From NCBI RefSeq assembly GCF_002970935.1, contig NZ_CP027194.1:682001-746000 (forward strand): a DNA stretch of 64,000 nt. The letters are read 5' to 3'. The notes under the pieces were generated by a model. It was not told the origin of the DNA. It saw only the letters and a list, made by a program, of their open reading frames with translations, and ran no database searches. Numbering within the stretch: the stretch's first letter is position 1; each line of letters starts with the position of its first letter. Of the stretch, positions 28,188 through 38,689 are shown piece by piece. The position numbers and the translations under genes were made by a program. This DNA comes from Lactobacillus sp. CBA3606. GTDB taxonomy: Bacteria; Bacillota; Bacilli; Lactobacillales; Lactobacillaceae.

Positions 28188-29534
28188 TTAATCGAAAAAG
28201 TGATTAAAGAAGCCTTTGAACCGGTCAAATGCCCCGGTGCGATCAGAATCTTGCGCTGGTGCTGACTTAGATTTGGTTGGTTTAGGCGTCGTTGGCGCCG
28301 CAGTTGTCTGGCGATCAGCCGTACTAGTGCTGATTGCTTCTGAAAAATCTAATGCCACACTGGCACGGGTATCGCCGGTTAATGCACTTTTAACCAATAA
28401 GGCGACTTCACTTAAGGCCGCTTGATATTTGATGACGGCTAAAGCCTCATCAAATGACGGATGTCTTAAGCCCATTTGGTTGGGAATAAAGACGCGTACA
28501 CGCGTTCCGAATAACTGTGCGGCTAAATCTGTAATTCCTGGTAACGCCGCAACGCCACCAGTTAAAACGACACCACCGGGTAACTCTAATGCGTGAACTT
28601 CATCTAAGTGTTGCTTTACTTTATCAAAGATTTGATCTAAGCGCGCTTCAATAATTTCGGCTAGATATTGTTCGCTAATCTGCGTTGGGGTACTTTGACC
28701 GACAACTTCAACTGGGAACTCATCATCATCAGAAGCTTGTTGCGCATCTGCATAACCATAATCACGTTTGAGCTTTTCAGCGTTTTCAATCGACGTATTT
28801 AAGACGACTGAAATATCTTTCGTGATGTATTGACCGCCTTCTTGATCCACATAAGTATATTTAAGCTGATGGTCATGAATCACAGCAGCGGTCGTTTGAC
28901 CACCACCCATATCGACGATAATTGATCCAAAATCTTGTTCGCCATCATTAAGGACTAATGAACTTAACGCTAACGGCGCAATCACAATTTGTTCAATTTG
29001 CAAACCGGCCTTTTCAATGGCCTTACGTGTATTGTGAATAATTGTTTTAGGCCCGGTAAATAACGTCCCATGCATTTCAAGCCGGACGCCGACCATTCCA
29101 CGCGGGTCTTTAATGCCATCAAAGCCGTCAACCACAAACTCATCTGGAATCACATCTAACACTTCACGCTCGGGCGGTAAGCTTTGAACCAAAGCTGCTG
29201 CCGCAACGTTTTTTACATCTTCATTATTAATTTCTTTTGATTCATCAGCTACGGCAATCATGCCCCGACAACGTTCGATCTTAACTAAGTTGGCCGGGAC
29301 ACCCGCAATAACTTTCTTTATTTCGATACTTGCTTTTTCTTCCGCTTGGCGCACTGCCGACTGAATCGCAGTAGCGGCTTTGTCGATATCGACAATAACC
29401 CCACGACTCAGACCATTAGAACGTTCGCTTCCCACACCAATAACGTTCATTTGTCCCTTCACACGTTCAGCAACAATGACTTTTATTGAGGTGGTCCCTA
29501 TATCAAGTCCGACATAAATTCCTGAATTATCCAT
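28188..29534 (-). CDS. ftsA: Cell division protein FtsA
   Basis: A 448-residue actin-like protein that tethers FtsZ to the membrane. Actin-family nucleotide motifs are seen in YVGLDIGTTSIKVIVAE (5-21), SIIVDMGGGQTTAAVI and VVLTGGVAALPGI. The SHS2/1C domain lies between residues 85 and 165. The C-terminal end FDRFKGFFNHFFD is the membrane-binding amphipathic helix after a Pro/Thr-rich linker. The ATG at 29534 has AGGAGG about ten bases upstream. Confidence 0.97.
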   Translation of the reverse strand: MDNSGIYVGLDIGTTSIKVIVAERVKGQMNVIGVGSERSNGLSRGVIVDIDKAATAIQSAVRQAEEKASIEIKKVIAGVPANLVKIERCRGMIAVADESKEINNEDVKNVAAAALVQSLPPEREVLDVIPDEFVVDGFDGIKDPRGMVGVRLEMHGTLFTGPKTIIHNTRKAIEKAGLQIEQIVIAPLALSSLVLNDGEQDFGSIIVDMGGGQTTAAVIHDHQLKYTYVDQEGGQYITKDISVVLNTSIENAEKLKRDYGYADAQQASDDDEFPVEVVGQSTPTQISEQYLAEIIEARLDQIFDKVKQHLDEVHALELPGGVVLTGGVAALPGITDLAAQLFGTRVRVFIPNQMGLRHPSFDEALAVIKYQAALSEVALLVKSALTGDTRASVALDFSEAISTSTADRQTTAAPTTPKPTKSKSAPAQDSDRTGAFDRFKGFFNHFFD

Positions 29535-29659
29535 AATAGAGGAACCTCCTAGTAATTACATAAATATTTAAATATTCAAAGTTTTAGCTAACAGAACTAA
29601 TTATCACTTAGTTTACCATATACTAAGCGCTTTAATAAAGGCTCCCGCCTACATTTAAC
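29535..29659 (-). promoter_or_regulatory. ftsA upstream spacer, possible internal promoter
   Basis: This 125-base gap is the longest inside the dcw cluster. On the minus strand TAAACT follows TATTAAAGCGCTTAG at promoter-like distance, but neither box is strong. No terminator is seen, so it probably holds an internal promoter for ftsA-ftsZ. Confidence 0.3.
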
Positions 29660-30532
29660 TCAATTATTCGACTTTTTAAACGAATACGAATAGGCGCCAA
29701 CTTCAAGGTTAATCACACCACTGGTTTTCATTTTCGCAGCAATTCCTGAATAATAAGTCATTTTGCTAGCAAACGTGGTAATCGTCGCATAAACTTCATT
29801 GCCATCATTCATATACAAATGAACTCGCTCAGGATTAGCTTGATTTGGCGAATATTTTATTTCCGAAATATTGTGCTTTACCGCAGCCGGTAACTTAGCA
29901 TACTGGGCAATCATCTTTTGCAAGCGCGCTCCACTTTTAAAACCAGCATAAATGGGATAACCACCACCTGGTTGCGTCACGCTTTTAGTCAGAATCGAGC
30001 CATTCTCTAAGACCCGATGGTAATAATCCCCACTGACTAAATAACCAGCAATTCGAATCTCTTTAACTTGTAGCTTAATCTGATTAAAACCAACCAGTTT
30101 GGTCGTGACCCGCCCAATTTGTGGATTAGCTTGCCGCGCAACCTTGCTTGTCGTGGCATCTTGACCGATTATGGACCAGATTGCATCACCATTTTTTAAA
30201 TCTGCCGCCGTTTTAACTTGCGTCGTTGTTAATTGTTCAGTACCGCTTACCGTTATTTTTTGAACATGGCTTAACGGTGAAATAAAATACCCGGCAATCA
30301 CCATGCCCATTAAGAACAATCCAATCAAAATACTAGCGCGTTTGACCACTAACTTACGGCGTTGCGACATCAGTTTAGGCAACTTATCACCAATTCGAAT
30401 TCGTTTACCCGACCAATTAAAATGCCGTTTTTGAGCATTCTTATGATTCGTCGCCGCTTGCCGTTGATACCGTTCCCAAGGGGTTAGCTGGTCAGGCTTC
30501 TGTTCTTTTGGCTGCCGTTTAAAAATGGCCAT
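29660..30532 (-). CDS. divIB: Cell division protein DivIB/FtsQ
   Basis: A 290-residue bitopic protein: a cytosolic basic N-terminus of about 70 residues, one transmembrane helix ([19 protein letters not shown]), then an extracellular POTRA domain ([20 protein letters not shown]) and beta domain. It forms the FtsL-DivIC-DivIB complex that controls septal wall synthesis. The ATG at 30532 is preferred over the in-frame GTG at 30541, which overlaps AAAGGGTG. Confidence 0.94.
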   Translation of the reverse strand: MAIFKRQPKEQKPDQLTPWERYQRQAATNHKNAQKRHFNWSGKRIRIGDKLPKLMSQRRKLVVKRASILIGLFLMGMVIAGYFISPLSHVQKITVSGTEQLTTTQVKTAADLKNGDAIWSIIGQDATTSKVARQANPQIGRVTTKLVGFNQIKLQVKEIRIAGYLVSGDYYHRVLENGSILTKSVTQPGGGYPIYAGFKSGARLQKMIAQYAKLPAAVKHNISEIKYSPNQANPERVHLYMNDGNEVYATITTFASKMTYYSGIAAKMKTSGVINLEVGAYSYSFKKSNN

Positions 30533-30562
30533 CACGCCCACCCTTTCACTCTTAACCGATGC

Positions 30563-31657
30563 CTAGTGGTTAATTGCCGTTTCTAAAACCGTTAATAATT
30601 GATCCGCTGCATCCGGCATGCCTAACCCTTTTGCATTAGCGGCCATTTTCTGCCGTTGATCAGCCGACAACATTAAGCCATCCACCGCCGTCAATAGACT
30701 AGCTGCTGTCAAATCAGTTTCCTTAATTAATTCAGCTGCCCCGGCATCAACCAAACTTTGGGCATTCTTAGTTTGGTGGTCGTTAGTAACATACGGGCTG
30801 GGAACCAAAATTGATGGAATCCCTAATGCCGTAATTTCAGCAATACTCGTTGCACCAGCGCGCCCAAGAATAGCCGCAATCTCAGGTAAAATTGCTGGCA
30901 TATTTTTGATATATGGCACAATTTTAACATTCGGTGCTAACGCTGTCTTTCCAAGACCATTGCGGATTTTATCATAGTGGACCTGTCCAGTAACAAAAAG
31001 GGTCTGATAAGACCGTTGATTTAACTCTGGAATCGCCGCCAAGGTCGCTTGATTGATGCGTTCCGCACCACGACTCCCACCAAAAATCAATACTGTTGGT
31101 TGTTCATCTGATAAGCCTAGCGCCTTTAAAGCTGCCGTTTTTTGAATATTCGCAACTTGTTGTGCCCGCGGATTACCAGTCATCACGACTTTTTTAGCTG
31201 GGAATTGAGACCGCGCACTTTCAAAAGAAATCGCAATTTTATTGACGAAATGGCTCAGAAATTTATTGGTGACGCCGACAACTGAGTTCTGTTCATGAAT
31301 CACTGTTGGAATATGCATCTGGCTTGCCGCAAAGACGACTGCCCCACTGACATAACCTCCAGTCCCCACCACGACATCCGGTTTAAAAGCTTTGATGTAG
31401 CGGCGTGCCGTAACAACACTCTTTAAAAACAAGCCAATTGTTTTAAAATTTTGAAGTGATAATGACCGTTTGAACCCTTGAATTTTAATCGTTTTAAAGT
31501 CAATGCCACGTTCCGGGACAATCCGACTTTCAAGTCCCCGATGAGTCCCAACATACAGGACTTCTGCCTGTGCATCGTGTGCTTTGAGCGCATCAATTAA
31601 CGCCAAGGCTGGGTAGATGTGGCCACCAGTGCCACCGCCAGAAATCATTAATCGCAT
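30563..31657 (-). CDS. murG: MurG, lipid II synthase
   Basis: A 364-residue membrane-associated GT-B glycosyltransferase adding N-acetylglucosamine to lipid I. The first G-loop is [15 protein letters not shown] (6-20) and the second is [14 protein letters not shown] near 98. The UDP-binding C-terminal half contains [12 protein letters not shown] and [22 protein letters not shown]. Its ATG overlaps the murD stop (TAATG), indicating coupled translation. Confidence 0.97.
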   Translation of the reverse strand: MRLMISGGGTGGHIYPALALIDALKAHDAQAEVLYVGTHRGLESRIVPERGIDFKTIKIQGFKRSLSLQNFKTIGLFLKSVVTARRYIKAFKPDVVVGTGGYVSGAVVFAASQMHIPTVIHEQNSVVGVTNKFLSHFVNKIAISFESARSQFPAKKVVMTGNPRAQQVANIQKTAALKALGLSDEQPTVLIFGGSRGAERINQATLAAIPELNQRSYQTLFVTGQVHYDKIRNGLGKTALAPNVKIVPYIKNMPAILPEIAAILGRAGATSIAEITALGIPSILVPSPYVTNDHQTKNAQSLVDAGAAELIKETDLTAASLLTAVDGLMLSADQRQKMAANAKGLGMPDAADQLLTVLETAINH

Positions 31658-33036
31658 TAATTTTCCTCCGCCTTTCCAGTAACTTGCTCGATGGCCTTAA
31701 TGTAGCGGTCACCCCGAATTTCAAAGTTTGGATACTGATCCCAGCTCGCACAGGCTGGTGATAACATAATTATGTCACCCGGGGCACTGAGCCGCCAAGC
31801 AACCGGCACTGACGTCTCACAGTTTTCCGTGGCTTCAATGGTTGGGATGCCAGCTAGCTTTCCTGCTGCCGTCATCTTGTCAGCCGTTTCACCAAAAACA
31901 ATCAGCGCCTTAACATGTGCTTTTAAAGCTGGTGCCAACTTTTCAAAGGTATTGCCACGATCTAAACCACCTGCTAACAAAATAACGGGTTGGTCGAATC
32001 CTTTTAATGCCATCTCAGTTGCCACTATATTAGTGGCCTTAGAATCATTATAGAATTGTCGGCCCTGATAAGTTTCCACGTATTGGGTCCGATGCCGAAC
32101 ACCAGAAAAGGTCTTCAAAACTTGCACGATTCCGGCCGTTGGAACTTGTTGCAATTTAGCCACCGCAATGGCCGCTAAGGCATTTTCAACATTATGATCA
32201 CCAGGAATCTTAATGTCCTTGGCAGCCATAATTAATTCATCTTTAAAGTAAAGTTGTCCATCTTGTTCATAGGCTCCCGCTTTAGAATTACCTTGCCGAG
32301 AAAATGGCACGACTTGCGCGGCCGATTGCTGACTCAACGTCCGCCATTCTTCACTATCCCAATTAATGACTAAATAGTCGGCGGCCGTTTGATTTTCAGT
32401 AATGCGCATTTTAGCTTTAACATAGTTAGCGCGGGACCCATGATAGTCCAAATGGGTTGAATAAATATTCGTAATGACCGCAATATGCGGATGTAACGTT
32501 TGAATCCCGACTAGCATAAAACTAGACAATTCGGTGACCATCGTATCCGTTGGTAACGCTTTTTGGGCCACGGCCGAAGCTGGCACGCCAATATTGCCTG
32601 CCACGTAAGCTTTACCTGCATTTTGCCGTTGATTTAACATCATCGCAATCAAAGTCGTGGTCGTCGTTTTACCGTTGGTCCCCGTTACCCCAATCAATTC
32701 ACCAGCCAAAATTTGTGACGCTAATTCTACTTCCGTAATCACCGGAATATGCTTCGCTAAAGCGCCAGCGACAATTGGATTCGTGTATGGGATGCCAGGA
32801 TTTTTGACCACAATTTTAAAGTCTTCATCCAGAAGTGATAATGGATGGCCACCGGTAATCACCTTAATGCCATCACTCAATAACTCTTGTGCATCCGGAT
32901 TGTTATCAAACTCTTTTTTATCATTAACAGTCACGAAAGCACCCAATTGATGGAGCAAACGGGCAGCGTTCATCCCACTTTTTGCTAAACCTAATACCAA
33001 TACTTTTTGGTTGCGATACTGTTCAACCGACTTCAT
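31657..33036 (-). CDS. murD: UDP-MurNAc-L-alanine:D-glutamate ligase MurD
   Basis: A 459-residue Mur ligase adding D-glutamate to UDP-MurNAc-Ala. Motifs are the N-terminal Rossmann [17 protein letters not shown], the ATP-binding [14 protein letters not shown] near 113, and the C-terminal FNDSKATN and LLAGGLDRG. The length fits the family. The gene lies between mraY and murG, with one base of overlap to murG. Confidence 0.97.
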   Translation of the reverse strand: MKSVEQYRNQKVLVLGLAKSGMNAARLLHQLGAFVTVNDKKEFDNNPDAQELLSDGIKVITGGHPLSLLDEDFKIVVKNPGIPYTNPIVAGALAKHIPVITEVELASQILAGELIGVTGTNGKTTTTTLIAMMLNQRQNAGKAYVAGNIGVPASAVAQKALPTDTMVTELSSFMLVGIQTLHPHIAVITNIYSTHLDYHGSRANYVKAKMRITENQTAADYLVINWDSEEWRTLSQQSAAQVVPFSRQGNSKAGAYEQDGQLYFKDELIMAAKDIKIPGDHNVENALAAIAVAKLQQVPTAGIVQVLKTFSGVRHRTQYVETYQGRQFYNDSKATNIVATEMALKGFDQPVILLAGGLDRGNTFEKLAPALKAHVKALIVFGETADKMTAAGKLAGIPTIEATENCETSVPVAWRLSAPGDIIMLSPACASWDQYPNFEIRGDRYIKAIEQVTGKAEEN

Positions 33037-33073
33037 ATGCCAAGATCTCCCTAAATTTGTTTAATTATCCACA

Positions 33074-34039
33074 CTAAATAATGGTTGCCACACTAATTGC
33101 CGCTGCCACTAAGCCAACTGTCCAAAACACCCAATCAATCTTCCACTCACTCCAGCCTTTCATCTCAAAATGATGATGAATAGGGCTCATTAAGAAAATC
33201 CGTTTTCCAGTTAATTTAAATGAAGCAACCTGTAAAATAACTGATGCCGTTTCAATCACAAAGATAATCCCGATAAATAGTAACGATAGCTCATGATGCA
33301 GTAAGATCGAAACCGCTGCTAACGCGCCACCTAAAGCCAGTGAGCCCATATCGCCCATAAAAATTTTAGCTGGCTTATGGTTGTAGACAAAGAAGCCAAG
33401 TAATGACCCGACTACGGCGATACAAAATAGCGCCACATCTAATTGATGCTGATGAATGGCAATTAACGCATAGGCGCCAAAAGCAATCGTCGCTTGACCG
33501 GCCACTAAGCCATCTAACCCATCCGTTAAGTTAACTGCATTAGAAAAGCCAACAAGCCAGATAATGACGAAAATAATATACCAAAGCCCTAAGGACCAAT
33601 CACCTAAACCAGGTATCCGTAAGCCCATTGGTAATTGTTCATGCTGATAGACTAAAGTAAAGACTACTGCCCCGATAATTTGACCCAATAATTTCTGCCA
33701 AGCTTTGAGGCCCTCATTTTGTTTGCGCCATAGCTTAATGCTATCGTCCCAAAATCCTAAGGCGCCATAAAGCACTAGAATAAACATTAAGATCCAAGTG
33801 GTTGGCCGTAATTGTCCCTGCCACCAGCCGACTAAACCAGTGCTCACAAGGATGGCGATGATAAATAACAAGCCACCCATCGTTGGCGTCCCTGATTTTT
33901 TTTCATGCCATTTAGGGCCTTCTTCGCGAATCATTTGCCCTTCTTTACGAGCACGAAAATATCGAATCAAAGACGGCATTAACGCAAATACAATTACAAA
34001 ACTACTAACTAAAGTCACTATCCATTCCATTAAACTCAC
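33074..34039 (-). CDS. mraY: Phospho-MurNAc-pentapeptide transferase MraY
   Basis: A 321-residue polytopic membrane enzyme (about ten helices) that makes lipid I on undecaprenyl phosphate. Signature sequences: [16 protein letters not shown], the metal-binding FWDDSIKLW and NLTDGLDGL, then [12 protein letters not shown] and [15 protein letters not shown]. The catalytic aspartates are in DD and in NLTDGLDG. Confidence 0.98.
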   Translation of the reverse strand: MSLMEWIVTLVSSFVIVFALMPSLIRYFRARKEGQMIREEGPKWHEKKSGTPTMGGLLFIIAILVSTGLVGWWQGQLRPTTWILMFILVLYGALGFWDDSIKLWRKQNEGLKAWQKLLGQIIGAVVFTLVYQHEQLPMGLRIPGLGDWSLGLWYIIFVIIWLVGFSNAVNLTDGLDGLVAGQATIAFGAYALIAIHQHQLDVALFCIAVVGSLLGFFVYNHKPAKIFMGDMGSLALGGALAAVSILLHHELSLLFIGIIFVIETASVILQVASFKLTGKRIFLMSPIHHHFEMKGWSEWKIDWVFWTVGLVAAAISVATII

Positions 34040-34068
34040 AACAATTCTCCATTCTAAAACTTAATCAT

Positions 34069-36210
34069 TTATTTTAACGTGACACTTAAAGCTTGCTTAG
34101 CCTCAATCGGATTTCCTGCTGAAATCCCTTGCGCTGTCACATAACCTGTGCCATTAGTTGTTAATTTCAAGCCAGTCAGTGCAGCAAAATCAGCGACTTC
34201 ACTGGCAGACCAGCCGGTTAAGTTCGGCATATACATCTGTCCGTTTGTAACTAAAATCACCCGTTGATGACGTGTCAAGACCGTTCCCGACGTGACTGAC
34301 TGCTTCACAATATGCGCACCTTTACCAATGATAACCGGGTTAACACCAATCTTTTTGGCCGTTGTTTGGGCCGCACTAGTGGCTTTGCCGGTTAGATCCC
34401 GCATTTTTATCGTGGTCGTTTTAGTCTCACTGGCTTTTTGTTCATCTAAAGCCCGCTGCATCACTGGCTTAAAGATTTCGGCCATATCTTCAGAAGCAGA
34501 CGTGTCATTCAAAGTTGGTTGTTTCATCGTAATATACATAATATATTTCGGATTTTTAGCTGGCGCCATCCCCACTACTGAATACAGGTAAGAATTATCA
34601 CCCGTTTCATAAGTGGTCCCATTACTAACCTGAGCGGTCCCTGTTTTAGCAGCAATCCGATAGCCATCAATTTTAAACGCAGATCCAGTACCATAAGACT
34701 TATAGACCACATCTTGCATATGGGCCAACACCGCCGCCGCAGTTTTTGACGTTACCGGTTGACCCACCACTTTCGTTTTAGCCTGATAAGTGGTTTTGCT
34801 CGTATTCGGATTAGTAATTTTAGAAATGTAATATGGCTGTAACATTTTACCATGGTTTGCAATTGCCGTGAAGCCACGGAGCATCTGCATTGCTGTGATT
34901 TGGATGCCCTGACCAAATGACGTATCGGCCTGTTCAATTGGATACGTAAATTGAATTGACCCGATTTGTTCATTCGCTAAGCCACTGTTGGTGCTACTGC
35001 GTAAGCCAAATCGCTTAATATATTTCAGCCACGTCTTCGCACCCATCGTTTGTTCCAAGTGCGCCATCGCCACATTACTAGATAAAGCAAACCCTTTGGC
35101 ATACGTAATATTTCCCCAACCAGCCGTGTTCCAATCAGGGACAGTTTTGCCACCAATCTTATATTCACCAGTTGGGACGGTAATATTACTATTATAGTTA
35201 CCACTATTAATCGCCGCCGCCATTGTAAAGACTTTCATGGTCGACCCGGGTTCATACGTGTCTTCAACTAACAGGTTACGCCACATTTTCGATAAGCCCG
35301 ACTTAGTTTGCGAATTGAACGTTGGCCGCTGACTGGTTGCCAGAATCGCCCCCGTTTTCGCATTCATCAAGGTGGCCGTCATCGTTTTCGGATGGACTTG
35401 TTTTTCAACTTCAGCCATCTTACTCTCTAATAACGTTTGTAGCTTACTATCCAAGGTCACGTAGATATTGTTCCCATTTTTTACTTTTTTGACACTATCA
35501 GTCGTCCCCTGATAACCACTTTTAGTCACAGTTTTATGACCATCAGTCCCGGAAAGTTGCTTATTAAAGGCTAATTCAATGCCCATTGATCCGGTTAAAC
35601 GGGTTCGTTCAGAATCTTTAATATTCTTAGACGCCGTTAACCCAACCAAGTGTGACGCAAAAGTTCCATTTGGATACAAACGCGCTTCAGATTGGATAAA
35701 ATGGAGCCCAGTAATATTTTGGGCTTCAATCTTCTTCTTCGTTGTTAGTGAGATGTTTTGCCCAGCTGTCCCAAATTCAATCTGGAACTTGCCATTGCCC
35801 TTTTGCAACGTCGTCAACGCTTGTTTATAACTAATCGATAAATACTTGGCTAACACCCGTGCTGCCTTAGCATCATTCTTAACATACAAAGCTTTGCCAT
35901 CAGCGCTTCGCTGGTTCTTAGCCATAATTGCATAAATCGTATAAGTACTGGTATCTTCCGCAATTGCATCCCCATTAGCACTATAAATGGTCCCACGCTT
36001 AGCGGCAACTGTTTGATCTTCGGTATAAAGTTGTTTCGTCGCACTCGCCAAGTTAACCCCATTAACATGGCGACCAATCGCAATATATGAAAAACGAATG
36101 ATCAAAACACCAAAAACGACAATCGCCCCAAAGAATAGCCATTGGCCAAAGATTCTACGATTTTGTTTTGGTGACCGTTTCGAAGTCATTCGTTGTTTAT
36201 TCTTATTCAT
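34069..36210 (-). CDS. pbpB: Septal class B penicillin-binding protein (PBP2B/FtsI) with PASTA domains
   Basis: A 713-residue transpeptidase for septal peptidoglycan. A basic cytosolic N-terminus is followed by one transmembrane helix (about 25-45), the dimerisation/pedestal domain with VAAKRGTIYSANGDAIAEDT, and the transpeptidase domain with the serine in PGSTMKVFTMA near 324, SSN (ALSSNVAM) and KTGTAQ. The last 130 residues hold two PASTA repeats (MRDLTGKATSAAQTTAKKIG, MPNLTGWSASEVADFAALTG). Its ATG overlaps the ftsL stop (ATGA). Confidence 0.97.
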   Translation of the reverse strand: MNKNKQRMTSKRSPKQNRRIFGQWLFFGAIVVFGVLIIRFSYIAIGRHVNGVNLASATKQLYTEDQTVAAKRGTIYSANGDAIAEDTSTYTIYAIMAKNQRSADGKALYVKNDAKAARVLAKYLSISYKQALTTLQKGNGKFQIEFGTAGQNISLTTKKKIEAQNITGLHFIQSEARLYPNGTFASHLVGLTASKNIKDSERTRLTGSMGIELAFNKQLSGTDGHKTVTKSGYQGTTDSVKKVKNGNNIYVTLDSKLQTLLESKMAEVEKQVHPKTMTATLMNAKTGAILATSQRPTFNSQTKSGLSKMWRNLLVEDTYEPGSTMKVFTMAAAINSGNYNSNITVPTGEYKIGGKTVPDWNTAGWGNITYAKGFALSSNVAMAHLEQTMGAKTWLKYIKRFGLRSSTNSGLANEQIGSIQFTYPIEQADTSFGQGIQITAMQMLRGFTAIANHGKMLQPYYISKITNPNTSKTTYQAKTKVVGQPVTSKTAAAVLAHMQDVVYKSYGTGSAFKIDGYRIAAKTGTAQVSNGTTYETGDNSYLYSVVGMAPAKNPKYIMYITMKQPTLNDTSASEDMAEIFKPVMQRALDEQKASETKTTTIKMRDLTGKATSAAQTTAKKIGVNPVIIGKGAHIVKQSVTSGTVLTRHQRVILVTNGQMYMPNLTGWSASEVADFAALTGLKLTTNGTGYVTAQGISAGNPIEAKQALSVTLK

Positions 36211-36590
36211 TTGTAAACATTCCTTATGCTACCGTTATTCAACGATAACCCGAACTCTTTAGCAATTTTATTTAAGCGTGTCCGGCTGGAAAGCTCGCTA
36301 ATTTGTTGCGTTGCTGAAGTGTTGCTGGCCTCAACCTTTGTCACTTTAGTTTGAATCGTTTGCAATTGGCTTTCAGCATTGCCAATTGTGATATTAACCG
36401 AAACTAAAGCGATTGCAAGGGCAAAGACAATCAAACTAAAACTGACACACAGCGCCTTTTCAAATCCGGAAAATGGGATGCGTTGGGTTTCAATTGCTGG
36501 ATTTGGGGTTACGACAGTTTTATGTACCGGGGTCGTCGAGGTATTCGGGGTTTTACGGGGCAACTCCCGCGCCAATCCATTTTGGGCCAT
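36207..36590 (-). CDS. ftsL: Cell division protein FtsL
   Basis: A 127-residue bitopic protein: a proline/threonine-rich cytosolic part, one transmembrane helix (CVSFSLIVFALAIALVSVNI, about 49-68), then a short extracellular leucine-zipper-like coiled coil. It partners DivIC and DivIB. Assignment rests on topology, size and position between rsmH and the septal PBP gene; sequence is poorly conserved in the family. Confidence 0.92.
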   Translation of the reverse strand: MAQNGLARELPRKTPNTSTTPVHKTVVTPNPAIETQRIPFSGFEKALCVSFSLIVFALAIALVSVNITIGNAESQLQTIQTKVTKVEASNTSATQQISELSSRTRLNKIAKEFGLSLNNGSIRNVYK

Positions 36591-36610
36591 TTTATTTCAC
36601 TCCTTAAGTT

Positions 36611-37570
36611 CTAATTATGTTTTTTATCTAAACGTTCAATCACGCGTAACCTAGCACTACGCGCCCGCCGATTAGCCGTTATTTCAGCCGCACTAGGGAC
36701 AATCGGTTTCCGACTCACGAGTCGATAATCTGGTTGCATGTCGGCTGGAATCACTGGTAAACCTGGCGGTAATTCTGGCAAATCACTATGTTCTTTAAAA
36801 ATTGTCTTTACTAATCGATCTTCTAAGGATTGAAAGGTAATGACACTGACACGGCCTTGAATACCAATCAGGTCAACGGCTTGTTCCAAAGACGTCTCTA
36901 ATACCCCTAATTCGTTGTTAACCGCAATTCGAATCGCTTGAAAAACCCGCTTGGCTGGATGACCACCCGTTCGTCGGGCTCGCGCTGGAATCGCACTTTT
37001 AATTAACTCAACCAACTCACCGGTCGTTTCAATTGGCGCTATTGCGCGAGCCCGCTCAATCGCACGGGCCACCTGCTTGGAGAACTTTTCTTCACCATAC
37101 CGATAAAAAATTCGGACCAAATCAGCATAAGGCCAGGTATTCACCACAATCTGTGCCGTTAACGGCGCACTTTGATCCATCCGCATGTCTAAGGGCGCAT
37201 CATGCTGATAAGAAAATCCTCGTTCAGCGTTATCAAACTGAGGCGATGACACCCCTAGATCATACACAATCCCATCAACTTGGGTGATGCCACGCGCTGT
37301 CAATTCCGCTTTTAAATTTGCAAAGTTACTTTTAATAAAGGTCAATTGACCAGTCGCTAAGTAAGCGGCCAAATTTTCTTGATTATAATCAATCGCCGTT
37401 TGGTCTTGGTCAAAACTAAATAAATGACCGGTTGGTCCGAGTTGCTCTAAGATTCGACGAGAATGACCACCGCCACCCAACGTACAGTCGACATAAATAC
37501 CCGCTGGCTTAATTGCTAACGCCGCGACGGCTTCTTCTAATAACACCGTTGTATGTTCAAATTCTGCCAC
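36611..37570 (-). CDS. rsmH: 16S rRNA m4C1402 methyltransferase RsmH (MraW)
   Basis: A 319-residue SAM-dependent enzyme methylating N4 of C1402 in 16S rRNA. The SAM motif is [17 protein letters not shown] (24-40); [15 protein letters not shown] and [15 protein letters not shown] are family signatures, and [10 protein letters not shown] lies near the C-terminus. It follows mraZ, as in nearly all dcw clusters. Confidence 0.98.
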   Translation of the reverse strand: MAEFEHTTVLLEEAVAALAIKPAGIYVDCTLGGGGHSRRILEQLGPTGHLFSFDQDQTAIDYNQENLAAYLATGQLTFIKSNFANLKAELTARGITQVDGIVYDLGVSSPQFDNAERGFSYQHDAPLDMRMDQSAPLTAQIVVNTWPYADLVRIFYRYGEEKFSKQVARAIERARAIAPIETTGELVELIKSAIPARARRTGGHPAKRVFQAIRIAVNNELGVLETSLEQAVDLIGIQGRVSVITFQSLEDRLVKTIFKEHSDLPELPPGLPVIPADMQPDYRLVSRKPIVPSAAEITANRRARSARLRVIERLDKKHN

Positions 37571-37603
37571 GCCAAATCCTCCTCATAAGTTTACTTTTTT
37601 AAG

Positions 37604-38047
37604 TTAAAAATCAATCAAATTTTCAGCCAAATCATCAAAGTTAGCCGCCGTCTCAGTTTCAAAGGCTTGCCATTTAGCAACACTCCAAATTTCAAACCGA
37701 TCGGATACCCCAACAATGACACATTGTTTTTCTAATTTCGCATATTGACGTAATGATGCTGGAATCATCACACGTCCTTGTTTGTCTAATTCACATTCGG
37801 CCGCTGCGGCATAAAAGAACCGAACAAAGGCACGAGCATCTTTTTTAGTTAACGGTAAATCATCTAATTGGGCTTGTAACGTCGCCCACCGTGCAGCCGG
37901 ATAGCCAAAAATGCAACCATCCATCCCGCGAGTAATCACGAAAGTTGTCCCTAACAGATCCCGAAACTTAGCTGGGATGATTAAACGACCCTTAGCATCT
38001 AAGGCATGTTCAAACTCACCAAAAAACATCTTAGACGCCACAGTCAA
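37604..38047 (-). CDS. mraZ: Transcriptional regulator MraZ
   Basis: A nucleoid-associated, AbrB-fold DNA-binding protein that controls its own dcw operon. Two SpoVT/AbrB-like repeats are visible, each with the DxxGR motif: [18 protein letters not shown] and [16 protein letters not shown]. The start is uncertain: TTG 38047 and GTG 38041 fall 4 and 10 bases after AAAGGGG, while the ATG at 38029 gives the usual family start MFFGEFEH but has no binding site at normal distance. Candidate MraZ boxes lie just upstream. Confidence 0.94.
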   Translation of the reverse strand: MTVASKMFFGEFEHALDAKGRLIIPAKFRDLLGTTFVITRGMDGCIFGYPAARWATLQAQLDDLPLTKKDARAFVRFFYAAAAECELDKQGRVMIPASLRQYAKLEKQCVIVGVSDRFEIWSVAKWQAFETETAANFDDLAENLIDF

Positions 38048-38078
38048 TCAACCCCTTTCATTAAACATAATTAAGTCT

Positions 38079-38103
38079 ACCACACCCCCCCACTTCCTAC
38101 CAC
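38079..38103 (-). promoter_or_regulatory. Candidate MraZ box (three GTGGK repeats)
   Basis: On the minus strand GTGGT (38099-38103), GTGGG (38089-38093) and GTGGT (38079-38083) are separated by exactly five bases each. Three 5-bp direct repeats with 10-bp periodicity upstream of mraZ are the known architecture of MraZ operators. They lie about 30-55 bases before the start, in the promoter region. Confidence 0.7.
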
Positions 38104-38143
38104 ATTGATTTGTGACCTTTTCGAATTTGTTAATAAAAACGCT

Positions 38144-38182
38144 AAAAAAAGCCCCTACCAATGATCATTCGTTGGTGGGGAC
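38144..38182 (-). terminator. Terminator upstream of the mraZ promoter
   Basis: GCCCCTACCAA (38151-38161) pairs with TTGGTGGGG (38172-38180) and flanks with G-T pairs; on the minus strand a run of seven T follows. It ends the small membrane protein gene and insulates the dcw promoter. Confidence 0.85.
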
Positions 38183-38213
38183 TAGTGGGGCTGATTTTCA
38201 ATAATTGGCACAT

Positions 38214-38576
38214 TTACACGATAAATTGGAAAATTAACGCTAAACCATAAACTAAGATAACCACCAAATCACTAGCTCGCCAATAGAGCCTAAAAAAGCG
38301 GCCGTAAAGGATTTCGCCTCGTTGAATGACTTCCAGCACTGTCAACCCAATGCCTAAAATCATTAATGAAATGATTTCATAGGGAACGATTGAATCGGCC
38401 ATGGCTTGCATGGTTAGGAAGTGAGTAAAGATAATTAAAAATGGGCACCAAAAATCAATAATTAGTAATCCGACTGGCCAGTGACGGCCTAACAACCGTT
38501 TTAAACCCATCAAAATCATCGAAAATACCACAATAAAACTTAATTGTCCTAGCCAAGTTGTAAATAGGTCGTGCAT
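38214..38576 (-). CDS. Small polytopic membrane protein (DUF3397-like)
   Basis: A 120-residue protein with four likely transmembrane helices (about 8-24, 32-52, 65-85, 99-119). The ATG at 38576 (MHDLFTTWLGQL) has GGGAGGG nine bases upstream; the longer open frame reaching 38708 has no ribosome binding site and crosses the divergent promoter. Size, topology and position just upstream of mraZ fit the DUF3397 family as I know it. Its function is unknown. Confidence 0.75.
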   Translation of the reverse strand: MHDLFTTWLGQLSFIVVFSMILMGLKRLLGRHWPVGLLIIDFWCPFLIIFTHFLTMQAMADSIVPYEIISLMILGIGLTVLEVIQRGEILYGRFFRLYWRASDLVVILVYGLALIFQFIV

Positions 38577-38689
38577 TGCGGCTTCCCTCCCATTAGGTTC
38601 GCTATTATTATAGGGATTCTCGCTTGACTTTTCAACCAGTCCAACCAGCCTTATAATAATATTCAGACTAGGAAATGGAGATGGTCCCC

